This document shows, in pieces, positions 34,421-45,700 of a DNA stretch of 64,000 nt. The notes under the pieces were generated by a model, which did no database searches, was not told the origin of the DNA, and was given only the letters and a program-made list of their open reading frames with translations. The number at the start of each line of letters is the position of its first letter. Positions within the stretch are counted from its first letter, which is position 1. Source of the DNA: Blasia pusilla (lineage: Eukaryota > Marchantiophyta > Marchantiopsida > Blasiales); contig CM114271.1 of assembly GCA_050084515.1 (NCBI GenBank), positions 1,426,001 to 1,490,000 on the forward strand, read 5' to 3'. The position numbers and the translations under genes are program-made.

Positions 34421-34559
34421 CCTATAACTCTTGAGGAACTGATGTATCCGGCGCCGCTCTCCTCTGGGGGCTGGTATTCTGGCAGGAGAGAGTAAGAGAG
34501 GAGAGGAAGAGAGGAAGAGAGGAGAGTCTCTCTTCAAAAAAAAGGGCCAAATCCGCCTC

Positions 34560-35945
34560 CTCTCTTCAAAACTTTATGACATATTTGAAATTTTTGTTTG
34601 CTTTCAAATCCATGAAAACTTTAGAAGAGAGTAGGTAGTGGTCCACATTTGGTCCTAAAAAAACCTCCTTTTTCCTTGGGGCGAAAAAAAAATAGACATC
34701 ATAAGACCACTACAAACATTTTTCATCTCCTCATCTCGGTCAACAAAAAGCAATGCCCTTGGTATTTTTGTTGGAGGACCACCGGATGCCAACCCTAAGC
34801 ATCTACTCCAAGGCATCTTGCTGACATTTCTACCTCATCTACTTCGAACCTGCCTAACTAAAGCCTCTTGAGCAACATTGATGGCATAGGCTCGACCTGT
34901 CTCTTGGACATGCTTGAAGGTGAGATCTACCTCTATATTCTTCCCATGCTTGCTTCTTCTCAATCTGGTTCGAGCCCCGCCCTCAGTTCACACCTCCACT
35001 TAGCTCCACCTAGACAAATCTTCCAGAAATCACTCCTTGGATCCTCTCAACTCCATAGATCTCTCCCTTGGATTCTCAAGCTTTATGGCCTTCAAATGAG
35101 GTCCTCTAGGCTTCCATGAGGAATATTCTAGCCCACAAGAGTCCAAGCATTTGAGCTCAGCCTCCATTGACCTCTTCTTAGCCCCTTATTCTTCATTTCT
35201 TGGCCCTAACAATCAGATCCACCCCCTTGGTTCAAACCCTCCTCTACAACAGCAATCAAGCACTCTATCTCCTTCATTGGATACCCTGGAGACTCCCTAG
35301 TGCCTACACCATCTCCCTTGTCTCCTCTAGGCTTGAGGTCAATGGAGTGACTTGGCTGCATTATCACCTTGTACAATCTTCTTGACTTGTTCTTGGACAG
35401 CGTGCTGCTGGGCCTTTCTCTTGCACCACCTCCACAAGTCCAAAAAACATATTCCAGAAAACTTTTACAAAAACCATTATGGGTTCAAAAAATCTCGTCC
35501 TTTATTACCTCCGAAGGAACCTCGAAAATGTACATTGAACCTAGTCTATGATTTCTTCAGCCTCGTCATCTACAAATTTACTCCTAACTCTCCTCGGTGG
35601 CATGATACCAAAGGAATGTCCTGGGATTCAAGTGGCTCCTCGGCGGTTGTAGACGGGGATCGAAAATGTTGGCGATTTGAGAGCCTTGGCCCCCCCTAGG
35701 TACACCATAACGGTCCCATGTAACTGTCTCGAGTCCCACCGCCTTCCTCGGTATACCTTGTACGCTCGCAATGTGACACCCATCCAAGTATCAATATCGC
35801 TCCGTCCCGGTAATACCACTATGGCAACCGCAGGTAGAAGGAATCCAACACGTCGAGAGAAGAAAAAAGCCCTCGCTGCCTTTACGAGTTGAGGGGAAGG
35901 TGCCAAGGAAGAAGCCCGCCAGGATCGCCTCATCCGAAAGGGTCC
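34560..35945. other. Left part of MULE-B without a recognisable gene
   Basis: Only short unrelated ORFs are found here, with CT-rich blocks around 34900-35350. I recognise no domain. The first degenerate palindrome appears at about 35952. Confidence 0.35.
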
Positions 35946-37657
35946 GATCAGGCAACCTGTCGGAATCGACATGGTTTCTGGAGGTGGTAAAAGGGTCCGA
36001 TGGTCAAAAGCGAAAAGTTGAGGAGAAATCCGACGGTTGCGTGGTCATAAAGTGAAAATTGCAAGCGGGAGAAATCCGACGGGTTGCAAAGTAGAAGACC
36101 GTGGAGTACATAGATGATCACATTCGAAAAGACAAAATGATCACCAAACATTTACAAGCACCACCATCGATTGAAAAAATCTTTACGCTTTATATCATCC
36201 GAAAAAAGCTCGGAATCAGACATTTGATCTATTCTATGAAATCTTTTGCCAAATTATCAAAAACTCCCTACTCCAAAGCAGCTGCAGTCAAGTTGGGTCG
36301 TTGAGTTCTTTGAACTCACTCGTCATCGCCCGAGAGCTCTTGCAAAATCACTTTCGGCCTTGCCCCCGATTTTGGGAATCGTTGGAAGTGACGATGGACT
36401 CACTACCAAGGGTGGCTCGAACCGAGCTCTCGGCCCGGTGGAGAGTTGTACGCCCAACGAGCCTTTCAGATTCTGCCTTTGCCTCCTTGCAAAGGTCAAG
36501 CGATTCTGCTTTCCTCGAGCGGAGAATGTTCTGCCACTCTGCCAGCGCCTCGATACTCGCCCTGAAAGGCCCACTAAGTCGAACACCAAGTCACCCGGCC
36601 TTGAGCAGAGCTCGATGAGCGTTGCATCGGTCGGGCGACTTTTCCCTTCCTCCCGAAGCGGGTATGTCTTGCATGTAAATTCCGAGGGGAATTGTACAAA
36701 CTATCTAAGCTGTACCCATCGGGCATGGATCCACAGGATCCTGGATCTTGAACACTGGAAATTGTGCTCGGGCCAAATGAAGCAAGACACGTAGGAGTGG
36801 TCCATCGTAAATCAAGACAAAACAATGTCGAAACTAAAGAAGTCGCTTGAGAAGATTTTCAATAATCGACTTTGGATCAACTTTGTCGGAGTCCGACGGG
36901 TTGTTTTGTCCCGGACCCACCCGTTGGAACCCGGACGGGTTGCGATTCTTTTGGGTTTTCCAAGTTGATTTTGGTTTTTTTCGGATGCAACCCGTCGGAA
37001 GCGGACGGGTTCCGCCTAGACCAGCCCATGCTCTTTGAGAGAAACCCGTCGATAGCAACCCGTCGCTATTAGGCGGGTTGCATCCAAAACAAAATCAATC
37101 GCAACCCGGAACCCGACGGGTTGCGGTACACCGCATGTGTTTTCCCCGTATGTGGGAAAGATGCAACCCGCCGGAAACCGACGGGTTGCTCACCGAGCAT
37201 GGGCTGCTCTAAGCCGACAACCCGTCGCCTTCCGCGGGTTGCTCACGAAAAAAACCAGGCATCGACTCTCATTCTACACATCATTATAAGATAATTGAAA
37301 TTATTGTATAGAATATAGCCTTACCGAATCGACTCGTTGCGGATCGAGTGGGTACTCGCTTTTTATGATCCATGATTGTGCCGTCCTCCACTTTAGCGAC
37401 CTCTTGACGCACTAGAGGTTGAAGAGCTCGTCCTCGCTCCCTCGATCCAACACCAAGAAGCAGCCCTGTCACTTAGATAGGCGTCGCAAAGGAGAACAAA
37501 AGTGCAATCGGTCATAAGTGAGCGGCAGATTCCACTCAGGTACCTCGTCCGCCGGATTTTCGCCCCAAAGTCGCAACCCCGAGGGCAGATCGGCGATCAA
37601 GAGATCCACCGCAACCTCTTCCACCACTCCATTCACCGTCCAGGCAGCGTGCCCGTT
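35946..37657. other. Palindrome-bearing region of MULE-B without an assigned gene
   Basis: Open frames on both strands between 36246 and 36825 overlap each other and show no domain; coding status is unclear. Half-palindromes occur at about 36035 and 36082. A cluster of at least seven palindromes lies at 36878-36903, 36919-36942, 36988-37013, 37056-37080, 37101-37124, 37163-37188 and 37218-37242. Confidence 0.4.
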
Positions 37658-38413
37658 TCATTGGAGCTTCCTTCCCAGCGTTGTCACTTTTTCGATAGCA
37701 GTTGTCGACGCTTGAGAACTGAAGTTGTTCAGCTCATCCAGTAAAGAGGTGAACTGAAGGAGGACGCTTGTCCGGGTCATTGTTTGTCTGTGTCTTCCCA
37801 AGGATGATGGGCTGTATTCTCCTTGGGACAACCCGAGCACCTCTCGCTTCCGCTTCTCTCTAGTCTGGGGACGGCTTGTCGGGGTTTCGATGACCTCGGA
37901 TTCTGGTGGCGTTTTCTTGGCCGAGGACCTGGTCCGACCCTCTCTTCCCGCTCGTCCGGATGATTCCGCCTCTGGCCTCTCATCTTCAGGCTCTCTTTGG
38001 GAAGTCTCGGCCTCTGAATTTTTCCCTCCCCTCGCCTTGCCTTTGAGACCCGCTGTGGATTTGTCTTTGGCTGTCCGGACCTTGGAAGCCAACTCAGTTG
38101 TCTCGTGGGCCTGCTCTTCTGCATCTCCTCCGAAGAAGTCTTCAGGCTGGACAAAATTGGGGATGTCGTCTTGTCCTGAGGCCACTGCATCATGAAGCAC
38201 TCGTAAGTCCTTATCCGCGATGTCTTCAGGGTCGTTGAAGTCGAGCCAAATGGGGCAATTCTCCACCTCCCAATCCGACATGTGCTGACCCATCTCCACG
38301 TCATTCATGGAGAATGTCTCTGCATCCGGCGGCGAAGCCCACAATTTCAAGGCTACCGGCAATTTTCCCCATGTACCTGCGTTCTTACACTGGACGAGGT
38401 ACCTGAATACCAT
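37658..38413 (-). CDS. Unrecognised charged protein in MULE-B, 251 codons
   Basis: This long open frame on the minus strand has an N-terminal globular-looking part (WGKLPVALKLWASPP, MGQHMSDWEVENCPIWLDFN), a long acidic/basic disordered middle (rich in E, K, R, S, with KKTPPESEV and REKRKREVLG), and a C-terminal helical segment (LLQFTSLLDELNNFSSQAST). The length, sustained frame and higher GC than the surroundings support real coding. I know no homologue. It could be a MULE accessory protein or a captured host gene fragment. It lies in line with the ORFs at 38911-39249 and 40496-41143 and may be a later exon of the same transcript. Confidence 0.5.
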   Translation of the reverse strand: MVFRYLVQCKNAGTWGKLPVALKLWASPPDAETFSMNDVEMGQHMSDWEVENCPIWLDFNDPEDIADKDLRVLHDAVASGQDDIPNFVQPEDFFGGDAEEQAHETTELASKVRTAKDKSTAGLKGKARGGKNSEAETSQREPEDERPEAESSGRAGREGRTRSSAKKTPPESEVIETPTSRPQTREKRKREVLGLSQGEYSPSSLGRHRQTMTRTSVLLQFTSLLDELNNFSSQASTTAIEKVTTLGRKLQ

Positions 38414-38804
38414 CCGTTGGGCAGATTTTAGTCAAACATTATCGGCCGTCTGCTCCTGTAGATCTCGCTTCTTCTTCGCTTGATCCCGTTTGTTACCCTC
38501 TACTTCTATGTCAAGCTCTGCCTGAGGGAGGACGCAAACCTTGAACATGGTCTTGAATCCAGGGTTCTTGGTTGGCTTGTCCCGGATGTCGTCGAGCCAA
38601 ATCTTGTAATCTCCAGAACTTTCAAGGTTTGCTTCCGGCGGAATGGGCTCTAATCTTCGAGCTCGCTTGCGGACCCGTCAAAGACGGACTTCCCGATTAC
38701 CGCGGGCGTCCCGAAAGGACCATTGGCGTAGCCAATGCGAGATCACTGGATCGGACACACCTGGAGGATGGTGTGCCGCCCTCTTCCGGGCCCTCGAGCC
38801 CGAG

Positions 38805-39520
38805 ATCGATTTTCATCCATCGTATCCTCTGAACTTCGCTAATCCCGGATAACGCAAAATGATGCACGCGATCCAGCGACACTTTCTCCCCAATCCGACC
38901 ATGCGGATCTTCATCCCTCTTCGCGACGCTTGATAATCGCCTTGAGCTCCTTGTAGAACTCCGGACCAAGTTCGGGGTTGAGAATCTTGATGTATCGCTG
39001 CATCTTGCTCGCCGTGTATTTTGTTGCAACAGATCTGGCGGCTTGGATGAATTTGGCGCTCAGACGCAGATACCTTCTCCCCGCTCGGCTCGGTCGGCGC
39101 TTTTCTTGCGGCCTGTATCTTCGACCAACAAAGGATGGTGAATGCCGGTAAGCATCTTGAGAAATAAACTTGTTTGCCCAAGTTTTCTTCTTAATTTGAG
39201 CACCGGAGGGAATGTTACCCACCATCTGATTGACAAGGGCATCTTGCAAAGGGTGCTCAAATTAAGAAGAAAACAAACCTCAAGATACTCATCCTTTGTT
39301 GGTCGAAGATGCGTGAAGAAAAGCACCTTCCTCACGGAGGGAGAAGGTATCTGCGTGATCCTGGATCCAATGGTGGGTAACATTCCCAAGATCCGATACA
39401 ATTCTCAACCCCGAACTTGGTCCAGTTCCAAACTCAACGTCAGAAGAGGGATGAAATTACATTGGGTTCCGCATCCCGTTATCCGGATTAGCGGTTCAGA
39501 GGTCGATCATGAAAATCGCT
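38805..39520. repeat. Large inverted duplication of an accessory exon (hairpin 1)
   Basis: The left arm (38805-39203) and the right arm (39253-39520) are diverged reverse complements around a loop of about 50 bp. Matching anchors are CTCTGAAC/GTTCAGAG (38827 and 39493), GGACCAAGTTCGGGGTTGAG (38963, complement near 39404-39423), CGCAGATACCTTCTCC (39065, complement near 39340-39356), ATCTTCGACCAACAAAGGAT (39118, complement near 39291-39311) and TTTTCTTCTTAATTTGAGCA (39183, complement near 39254-39273). A transcript through it would form a long double-stranded RNA. Confidence 0.8.
38911..39249 (-). CDS. Basic ORF forming one arm of an inverted repeat, 112 codons
   Basis: This strongly basic ORF (SFVGRRYRPQEKRRPSRAGR, then KYTASKMQRYIKILNPELGP) ends in a Lys/Arg/Glu-rich stop region. 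The complementary arm at 39253-39520 holds an inverted, diverged duplicate of the same coding block (shared SFVGRR). It is probably an exon of the minus-strand accessory gene. Function unknown. Confidence 0.4.
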   Translation of the reverse strand: MQDALVNQMVGNIPSGAQIKKKTWANKFISQDAYRHSPSFVGRRYRPQEKRRPSRAGRRYLRLSAKFIQAARSVATKYTASKMQRYIKILNPELGPEFYKELKAIIKRREEG

Positions 39521-39560
39521 TCGAGGGTCGGATTCTAAGAGGGCAACCATCCTAAATGAT

Positions 39561-39948
39561 GCAACCGTGAGTCCGCTACGGGTTGCATTCAGATTTGCTA
39601 ATGCAAGGTAAGCAACTCGCCGGACTCGACGGGTTGCCGGCTCGCACGCTTTTTCGGATGTTTTTAAGATTGCAACTCATCGGACTCCGACGATTTGTAT
39701 GATTGAACATATATTTAACTAGTTGTTGGCCCAAAGCAACCCGTCGGACTCCGACGGTTTGCTTTTGGGCCAAAACTAGTTAAATCTATGTTCCATCAAA
39801 CAAGTCGTCGGAGTCCGAAAGTGTCAATCTTAAAAGACATTCGAAACCGTCGATCTAGCAACCCGTCGGAGTCCGAAGAGTTGCTTTCTGCCTAAACAAA
39901 CCTAACCCATTCATCAATCGAGCAACTCGTCGGAGTCCGACGAGTTGC
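39561..39948. repeat. Inverted repeat made of nested palindromes (hairpin 2)
   Basis: The symmetry centre is at 39749, itself the middle base of a 25-bp palindrome. The arms extend about 190 bp each way. Paired anchors include TTTAACTAGTT (39713 and, complementary, 39775-39785), TTGGCCCAAA, TTTTAAGATTG (39663 versus the complement at 39826-39836) and palindromes at 39672 versus 39810, 39612 versus 39859, and 39561 versus 39922. The copy at 39922-39948 is a perfect palindrome with 13-bp arms. Confidence 0.85.
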
Positions 39949-40495
39949 AAAAGTGTTAAAGATACTTACGTGTTCATGGCATGCATTGCCATCTCCACCG
40001 TCGCCATGTGATGAGGGTATGGGTGAAGGACCCGCCTTGCACGCAGAAATGTGCCTCAATGAGTTGGGGCTCCTCCATAAACTTGGTCCACGCCATGAAC
40101 TTGTGATTTCCATCCCGGATGAAGAAATGCAGATTCCTCATCCGGCTGAATTCCGTGCCCTCAACTTGCTCTTCAAGTCCTGGTCTCGCATCCTCCGAAT
40201 GTGTCGAGATTTTCCAAGTCCTCCTCAGTAACGAGCTTGGGTTCCATGCTCGTCGTGAAGGCTGAACATAGAAGGGAGGAAAATTGTCCACGAGGATCTT
40301 TGTCGCCGCCGATTGTTTTAGCTTTGCGATGTCCTCGTCGGATCAGTATTTGCGGACGTATTCCATTGTCCTTAATGGCGAGTGGAATCCTCGGGCGTTG
40401 TGGCCCTCCATGAGTGCCATCCGCTTTACCACCTGTCGAACCGGGACAAGAGGAATAAGCTACACTGAAATCCCAATGAATTGCAATTCACATAA

Positions 40496-41143
40496 TTAAA
40501 AAACCGAACCTCTCTTACCCGCTTGAAAATGGAGTCGGTTTCTTGACCAGCTAACTTGTATGCGAGACAGGGGTGGCAAATCGATCGGGAACTCGTCGAT
40601 CCGATAGAGGTCGATGTCCTCCGCCGGGCTTGGAGTCGAATGACCTCTCTCCGGCTTCTTCCGCCATGTCCACCATCTCCACACGTTGGCGGTCCTCATG
40701 ACCTCGTCGTCATCAAGTTGAACAGTGTTGTTTCCACTATGTTGATTGTGTCCCGGACCGTGGGGACATTTCCGCATCTCAACACTTGTGGTTGGACGGG
40801 CTGGGCTATCGTCAATGGCTATCTCTTTTTCCCGCCTCGCTTTAGCCAATTCCGCCCTCCTCAACGACGCGTCCAGACGCTTCTTTTCTCTCTTTTCGTC
40901 AGCGATCCTTTTCTTCAAGGCCTGCGACGTCTCGGCCTCTTCGTTCTGTTTATCTAGCGCCGCTTGATTAAGTCTCGCCAGAAGCACTTGGTTGTGCATC
41001 TCCGCTTCCCTTTCCCGCTCCTCGATTTCCTGCTGCCTAATTTCATTCGCCAAACGAGGCGCAGGAGAAGCTGACGCAGGAGTTATAATGGACTTGGGAG
41101 TGAAGCTCCCGGACTTGTTGGCTTGTGTTTTTTTCCTCATCAT
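40496..41143 (-). CDS. Coiled-coil, Arg/Lys/Glu-rich N-terminal ORF in MULE-B, 215 codons
   Basis: Probably the first exon of the minus-strand accessory gene. It starts MMRKKTQANKSGSF, followed by a long coiled coil (about residues 30-100: EIRQQEIEEREREAEMHNQV, then KKRIADEKREKKRLDASLRR), then a polar tail. The divergent promoter region with the palindrome array lies just upstream (41.4-42.2 kb). No catalytic motif is visible. A scaffold or DNA-binding partner of the transposase is possible but unproven. Confidence 0.5.
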   Translation of the reverse strand: MMRKKTQANKSGSFTPKSIITPASASPAPRLANEIRQQEIEEREREAEMHNQVLLARLNQAALDKQNEEAETSQALKKRIADEKREKKRLDASLRRAELAKARREKEIAIDDSPARPTTSVEMRKCPHGPGHNQHSGNNTVQLDDDEVMRTANVWRWWTWRKKPERGHSTPSPAEDIDLYRIDEFPIDLPPLSRIQVSWSRNRLHFQAGKRGSVF

Positions 41144-41514
41144 TTTTGCCGGAAATGCCTCCGCCTATGTCCACGACGAATCCCTTGATCAGTCGCCTTG
41201 CTGATGTCGAGATGGGAGCTCGTCTCGCCTTGGTGGTTAGCTCGAATCGTCCCGATATCGCTCGGTCAAACCGTCTCGCTCTCGTTCCGTCCTATCGACT
41301 CGCAATGTGTCGCCGTGTGAAATGCTCCTTCGTATCTGATCAGTTGCTGCGCGGGAGAGTGAGGAGTGAGGAATGAAGATCGTGAAATGAGAAACCGGAA
41401 ATGAGCGACTTCTGCCCTATTTATACTTTTCTAGCCGTTGGGCTGACCGTTGGGTCCCGTCGTCCTTTCGACGGCGACGTGCCGAATCTTACGGAAGTCC
41501 GGACGTGAAAAATC

Positions 41515-42135
41515 GCAACCCGTCGGAGTCCGACAAGTTGCGCGGCTCCGCCATCCTGGGTACGTCGCCACGTGCGCGAGCAACCCGTCGGAGCCCGACG
41601 GGTTGAGCGCCTCCGTCGTCTTCGGAAAAGAACGCGAGGTACCCGCGCAACCCGTCGGAGACCGACATGTTGCGTGCCTCCGCCAACGGCGTCGCCGCCG
41701 TCGCTTGAGCACCCGTCGGAGACCGACGGGTTGAGCGCCTCCGTCGTCTTCGGAAAACAACGCGAGGTACCCGCGCAAGCCGTCGGAGACCGACATGTTG
41801 CGCGCCTCCGCCGTGTTTGGGACGGGAACGGGACGTATTTTGGGCAATCCGTCGGAGACTGTTGGGTTGCATGCTTCCCTTATCAAGGGTTAGGAACGAT
41901 GGCTTCCCGTGCAAGTCGTCGGAGTCTGGCTGGCTGCACCACAAGGCGACGCCCTTGCGCAACCCGTTGGACGGCGACGGGTTGCACGCCTCGCCGGGAA
42001 CAGACGGTTTGCACGCCTCCGGCATCTTCGAGCAAGAAGGAGCGGTATCCCAGCAAGTCGTCGGAGAGCGACGGGTTGCTCGCTTCGACAATGTTTAGCA
42101 GAAGCGTGCAACCCGTCCGATGCCGACGGGTTTGC
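41515..42135. repeat. Regularly spaced palindrome array between divergent genes
   Basis: About eleven palindromes start at 41515, 41581, 41648, 41708, 41773, 41843, 41911, 41957, (about 42000, half), 42053 and 42107, spaced mostly 60-70 bp apart. Spacers are partly shared (for example CCTCCGTCGTCTTCGGAAAA twice and AACGCGAGGTACCCGCGCAA twice), so the array grew by tandem duplication of units of about 65 or about 130 bp. It lies between the minus-strand ORF starting at 41143 and the plus-strand transposase starting near 42771. Confidence 0.85.
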
Positions 42136-42770
42136 AAGCCGTAAGCCGGGTAATTTCGAGTTACCAAGACTCCGACGGGTTCCAAGTGATGCGCAACCCT
42201 CGCTTCCCAAACGGGAACATATTGCAACACAATTGAATGTGTTCTGGTGGATCCATTGTGTCGACAATCTCCCCACCGAATTCATCTTGTCAAAAAATCA
42301 TCAGAGTATCATTTCCTATTCACTATAAATTAAATATTCTCATTCTCATTCTCGTCTCCTCCGTAGGAATCTTCTTGGAATGGATAATTATGTTAAGCTC
42401 ACTTGTGGGAGTCATCCGCGGCCCTTCCTCAATCAAAATCATTCGACCCCAAGCTCGTGAGTCTTTCGTAGTAGTGGATGAAAATTTTTCATCATTCGAT
42501 TTCTTCTTCAAATTGGAACCATCTTTGTATCCAAAGATGTTAGGGTGGAAGGTACGGAAGACATAATAGGTGAGACGATCCAGCCTGTGACCTCGCACCG
42601 TAAAGTATGGAATCTCCTACCATGCCGCAAATGGTCAATACAGAGTTTATGGCCTGCCCTTGAATTCGTCTGTTTCCCAAGTAGCGGTCTAGAATTTCCT
42701 AGTGCTCCGAGCTCACGTTTGCAACTCCAAGCTCTGCAGATCCGGCCGACTCCAACCGACGCTCAGAACA

Positions 42771-45700
42771 ATGTTGTTCTTCCCTGAAGAGATTACGGAT
42801 GTTATCAACCTCGGCGGATCGTCGGACACCAATCGGGCCTGTGTCCGCCTACGTTCCTCTTGCGAGTATCGGCAATAGTTTGCTTTCGTCTCGCCCTTGA
42901 AAATGTTCAAGCATATTCTTGTCGACGAGTTGCCGCCCACGCACGATGGTAATCGCATTTTTGAGTTGCCTCCACTTGCCGCTCTGCTCAAAAGAAGGAT
43001 GGAGGGCGCTGAAGGGTATGGGAGAAAGTCGATTGTCATCGATGGTGCAGCTTCAACGGACGGTGCTTCCATCCGAGATGGTCCTTGGATTGTCTCCCCC
43101 GCCGCCAATGCGTGGGAGCCTTGGAGTGTAGAAGTCCAACATGCCCGTATCTAGAGCGCAACGGGCGAGTCAATACGCCGTAATTCCCCCAAGAATGCAG
43201 AAACTCCATACGAGGTGGGTGCCACAATACCGCCGGGAGGCCATCGATGTCCTCATTGTCGCATCGCCTTCGCGTTGGAGCGTGTCCTGCATACATATTT
43301 TCATTGTCCATGACTTGGGCTCCACGCCGGTGAATACAAGGTCGGGCAGTTCATGTTGGCTCCCACACTCATCCCTGTGACCGATGCAATTCAAAGACAC
43401 ATCAAGGAGGATGTGGCAAAGAAAGTAGCCGAGGTCTTCAGAAACTCTCCGGGTTCAAAGCCCGGGGTGATCAAGCTCACAACGGCATCACAAATTTGTG
43501 AACAATTTCTTGGAATTCCTGGACAGGGCGAGATCACGGCGGTTGAGGAGAAACAACTCTGGGAAAATCTCGCATTTCTCGCTGATCATGAATGCTTCAG
43601 GAATTTGCTGCGTGAGATACGAGTTCTGGATGGAAAGACGGCCGAAATGGATGCCATCGCCAGAATCAAGGCCAACTCCAGGTTTCCATTCATTCAGAGA
43701 TGGTAGTTCATGGGCCAAGGAGGCGAGGGATCCAGGGCCTATGTCTTCAAAATGTCAACCACAGGTCCGTCGAGTGGCCTCGATCTTATAGATCGAATGA
43801 GGGAAGGGGAAGATCTTTACGGGAGTTGGGTCAGCTTTGATATTTGCTACAGAGTGCTGAACGGATGGTTGACAATGGGTGCTCACGTTTATGACCATGT
43901 GGAGAAGGGACTCAAAACTATATTTGTGTGTGAAGTAAAGGCAAAAGATGTTGGCAGTTTGAAGATGTGCTGGTTACTCTTATTGGAGGTGGTGAAGGAA
44001 AACAAAAGGCCACCTCCGGAAATTTATGGGTTCATGGCGGACAATGCACAACCTGGGTGGATTGCTATCCGGGAAGTGTTCTGGGGTGGAGAGGTTCAAC
44101 TTGAGAGGGAAAGGTCGGATGCTTTCCATTGGCAACAGTCTGTGACCCGGTACACCAAATCTTGCCATCAAGGAGAATAAGAGGACGGAGCATGTCACTC
44201 TACTCCAACGCTGCAAGGACAAAAAACCTTGAAGCGAGGCCATGGACCGCCAGAAGAACTTCATGGGTGGTGGAGGAAGCATGCGATTGAGGGGAAGTAC
44301 AAAGAGTTGTGCTCTTGGTTGAGTTGGTGGACTGTACGTATGAGACAATGGGGAAACTTCATGCGGTAGGTGAGTTCACTATTTTGTCTTGTCAAGCTCA
44401 CGCTGAGAATTGTTTGTAAAGTTGTAGCTCAGGGTGAGAAGTGTGGGAATTATATGGATTTCAAACCCAAGAGACCAAGCAAAGTTTGATGCGACGGGTT
44501 GCCCGAGGTTGCCCGAAACCGACGGGTTGCCGAGTGTGCAACCCGACGGAAATTGACGGGTTGCATCCACATGTTTGGTGTCATCTCGGTGTGCAACCAT
44601 TCGGGACCCAACGGGTCATAGAGTCGTTCATGGGATGCTCGCCTTGCAACCCATCGGGTTCTAAGGAGTTGCGTGAGGTGGGTTTAAGGTTACAACACGC
44701 CGGGACCGACGGGTCGAGAGTCGTTCATGGGATGCTCGGGCCGCAACCCGCCTGGTTCCGGCAGTGGCTTATTTCTTTGACTCTTGGGTTATTTTCGTTC
44801 CCTTCTAACATTGCCGCTGCAGTGGATTGAACGTTCATGAAAATGCCCTCTGCCCCAACACAAGTGGAGCAGAAAGTGTTCATTCCTCTTGGAGGTCGTC
44901 ACAAGCATGCCAACGAATTTCACTTGTGGAGGCATGCCAACAAGACCAGGCAAGAGCAATGCTGATCTGCCTGCAAAGATCCCATATCTTTCTCACAAAA
45001 GGCATAACAAAAAAAAAAAAAAAGGGCCGTCGATCTACGAGCTCTATGTTAGGGCGGCTGTGAGATCTGGTGATGAAAAATTGTATGTCGAAGCCTTCAA
45101 CCGGTGCGTAGCTGGAACTCCACTCGAGCAAGACGTACACATAGGTGGGGATATTCGTGGGCGGGTTTCAAGACGTCCCATACAGATGGTGGTAGAGCAA
45201 TTAAGACTTATCGAACGAGACTCGTGGAGACCAGATAAGTATCTTGACTTCAGGCAGGTGAAGAGGCAGATCGAGGAACAAATCCGGTGATTGATTTGGA
45301 TGAGGAAATTACACCGCCCAGGTATTCGGGGACCCCGGACCCGTCCCAAATCCGTGATGGAGTTACTTCTCCAAAATCAGTGAATGTTTTATTTCAAAAG
45401 CCCTCCGTTGCTGGAAGTTCGCAACATCCCGCATCCACCGGGTGGTTCAACAATATGGGATTCGGTAATGGAGGTGGATTGCAACCTAAAACGGTGGCAT
45501 ATATCTTGGAGCAACCTAGGACGTGGACCCACTGCGGGCAGGCAGGATCTGATGGCATTAGGAGAGCATGCGGCACTTTCCTAAATAAGAATCTGCACAA
45601 GGATCGACGACCACCGCTCGGGTTTTGGGGACTCAAAACCTTTGATCGTTTCACGAGGACCGGGGATCAATTGAAGTACTTCTTCTGCCCAAATGAATCT

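Larger units (their letters stand above)
31426..34465 (-). mobile_element. Gypsy-A3: RT-RNase H-integrase-PHD part of a split element
   Basis: This minus-strand pol sequence is best explained as the 3' part of a Gypsy-A element whose more 5' part continues at 46742-47114, on the other side of the 12.3-kb MULE-B insertion. At 34466 the Gypsy-A similarity stops in the linker upstream of RT, and at 46742 the matching linker resumes. The A3 copy supplies the integrase and PHD domains missing from A2. Confidence 0.7.

Noticed and set aside
36246-36825. Overlapping ORFs on both strands in the left part of MULE-B
   Set aside because: They overlap each other with no domain or start context that favours one. 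GC-rich sequence readily leaves such frames open, so they are mentioned only as unassigned.
41515-42135. A CRISPR-like array of regularly spaced palindromic repeats
   Set aside because: The repeats vary, spacers are themselves duplicated, unit length is uneven, no cas genes are present and the setting is eukaryotic. It is a tandem duplication of a palindrome-bearing unit.
41431-42328. ORFs of up to 200 codons across the palindrome array
   Set aside because: Frames stay open because the repeat unit lacks stops. The translated proteins are repetitive Arg/Pro/Gly strings on both strands, and the sequence is better explained as non-coding repeat.
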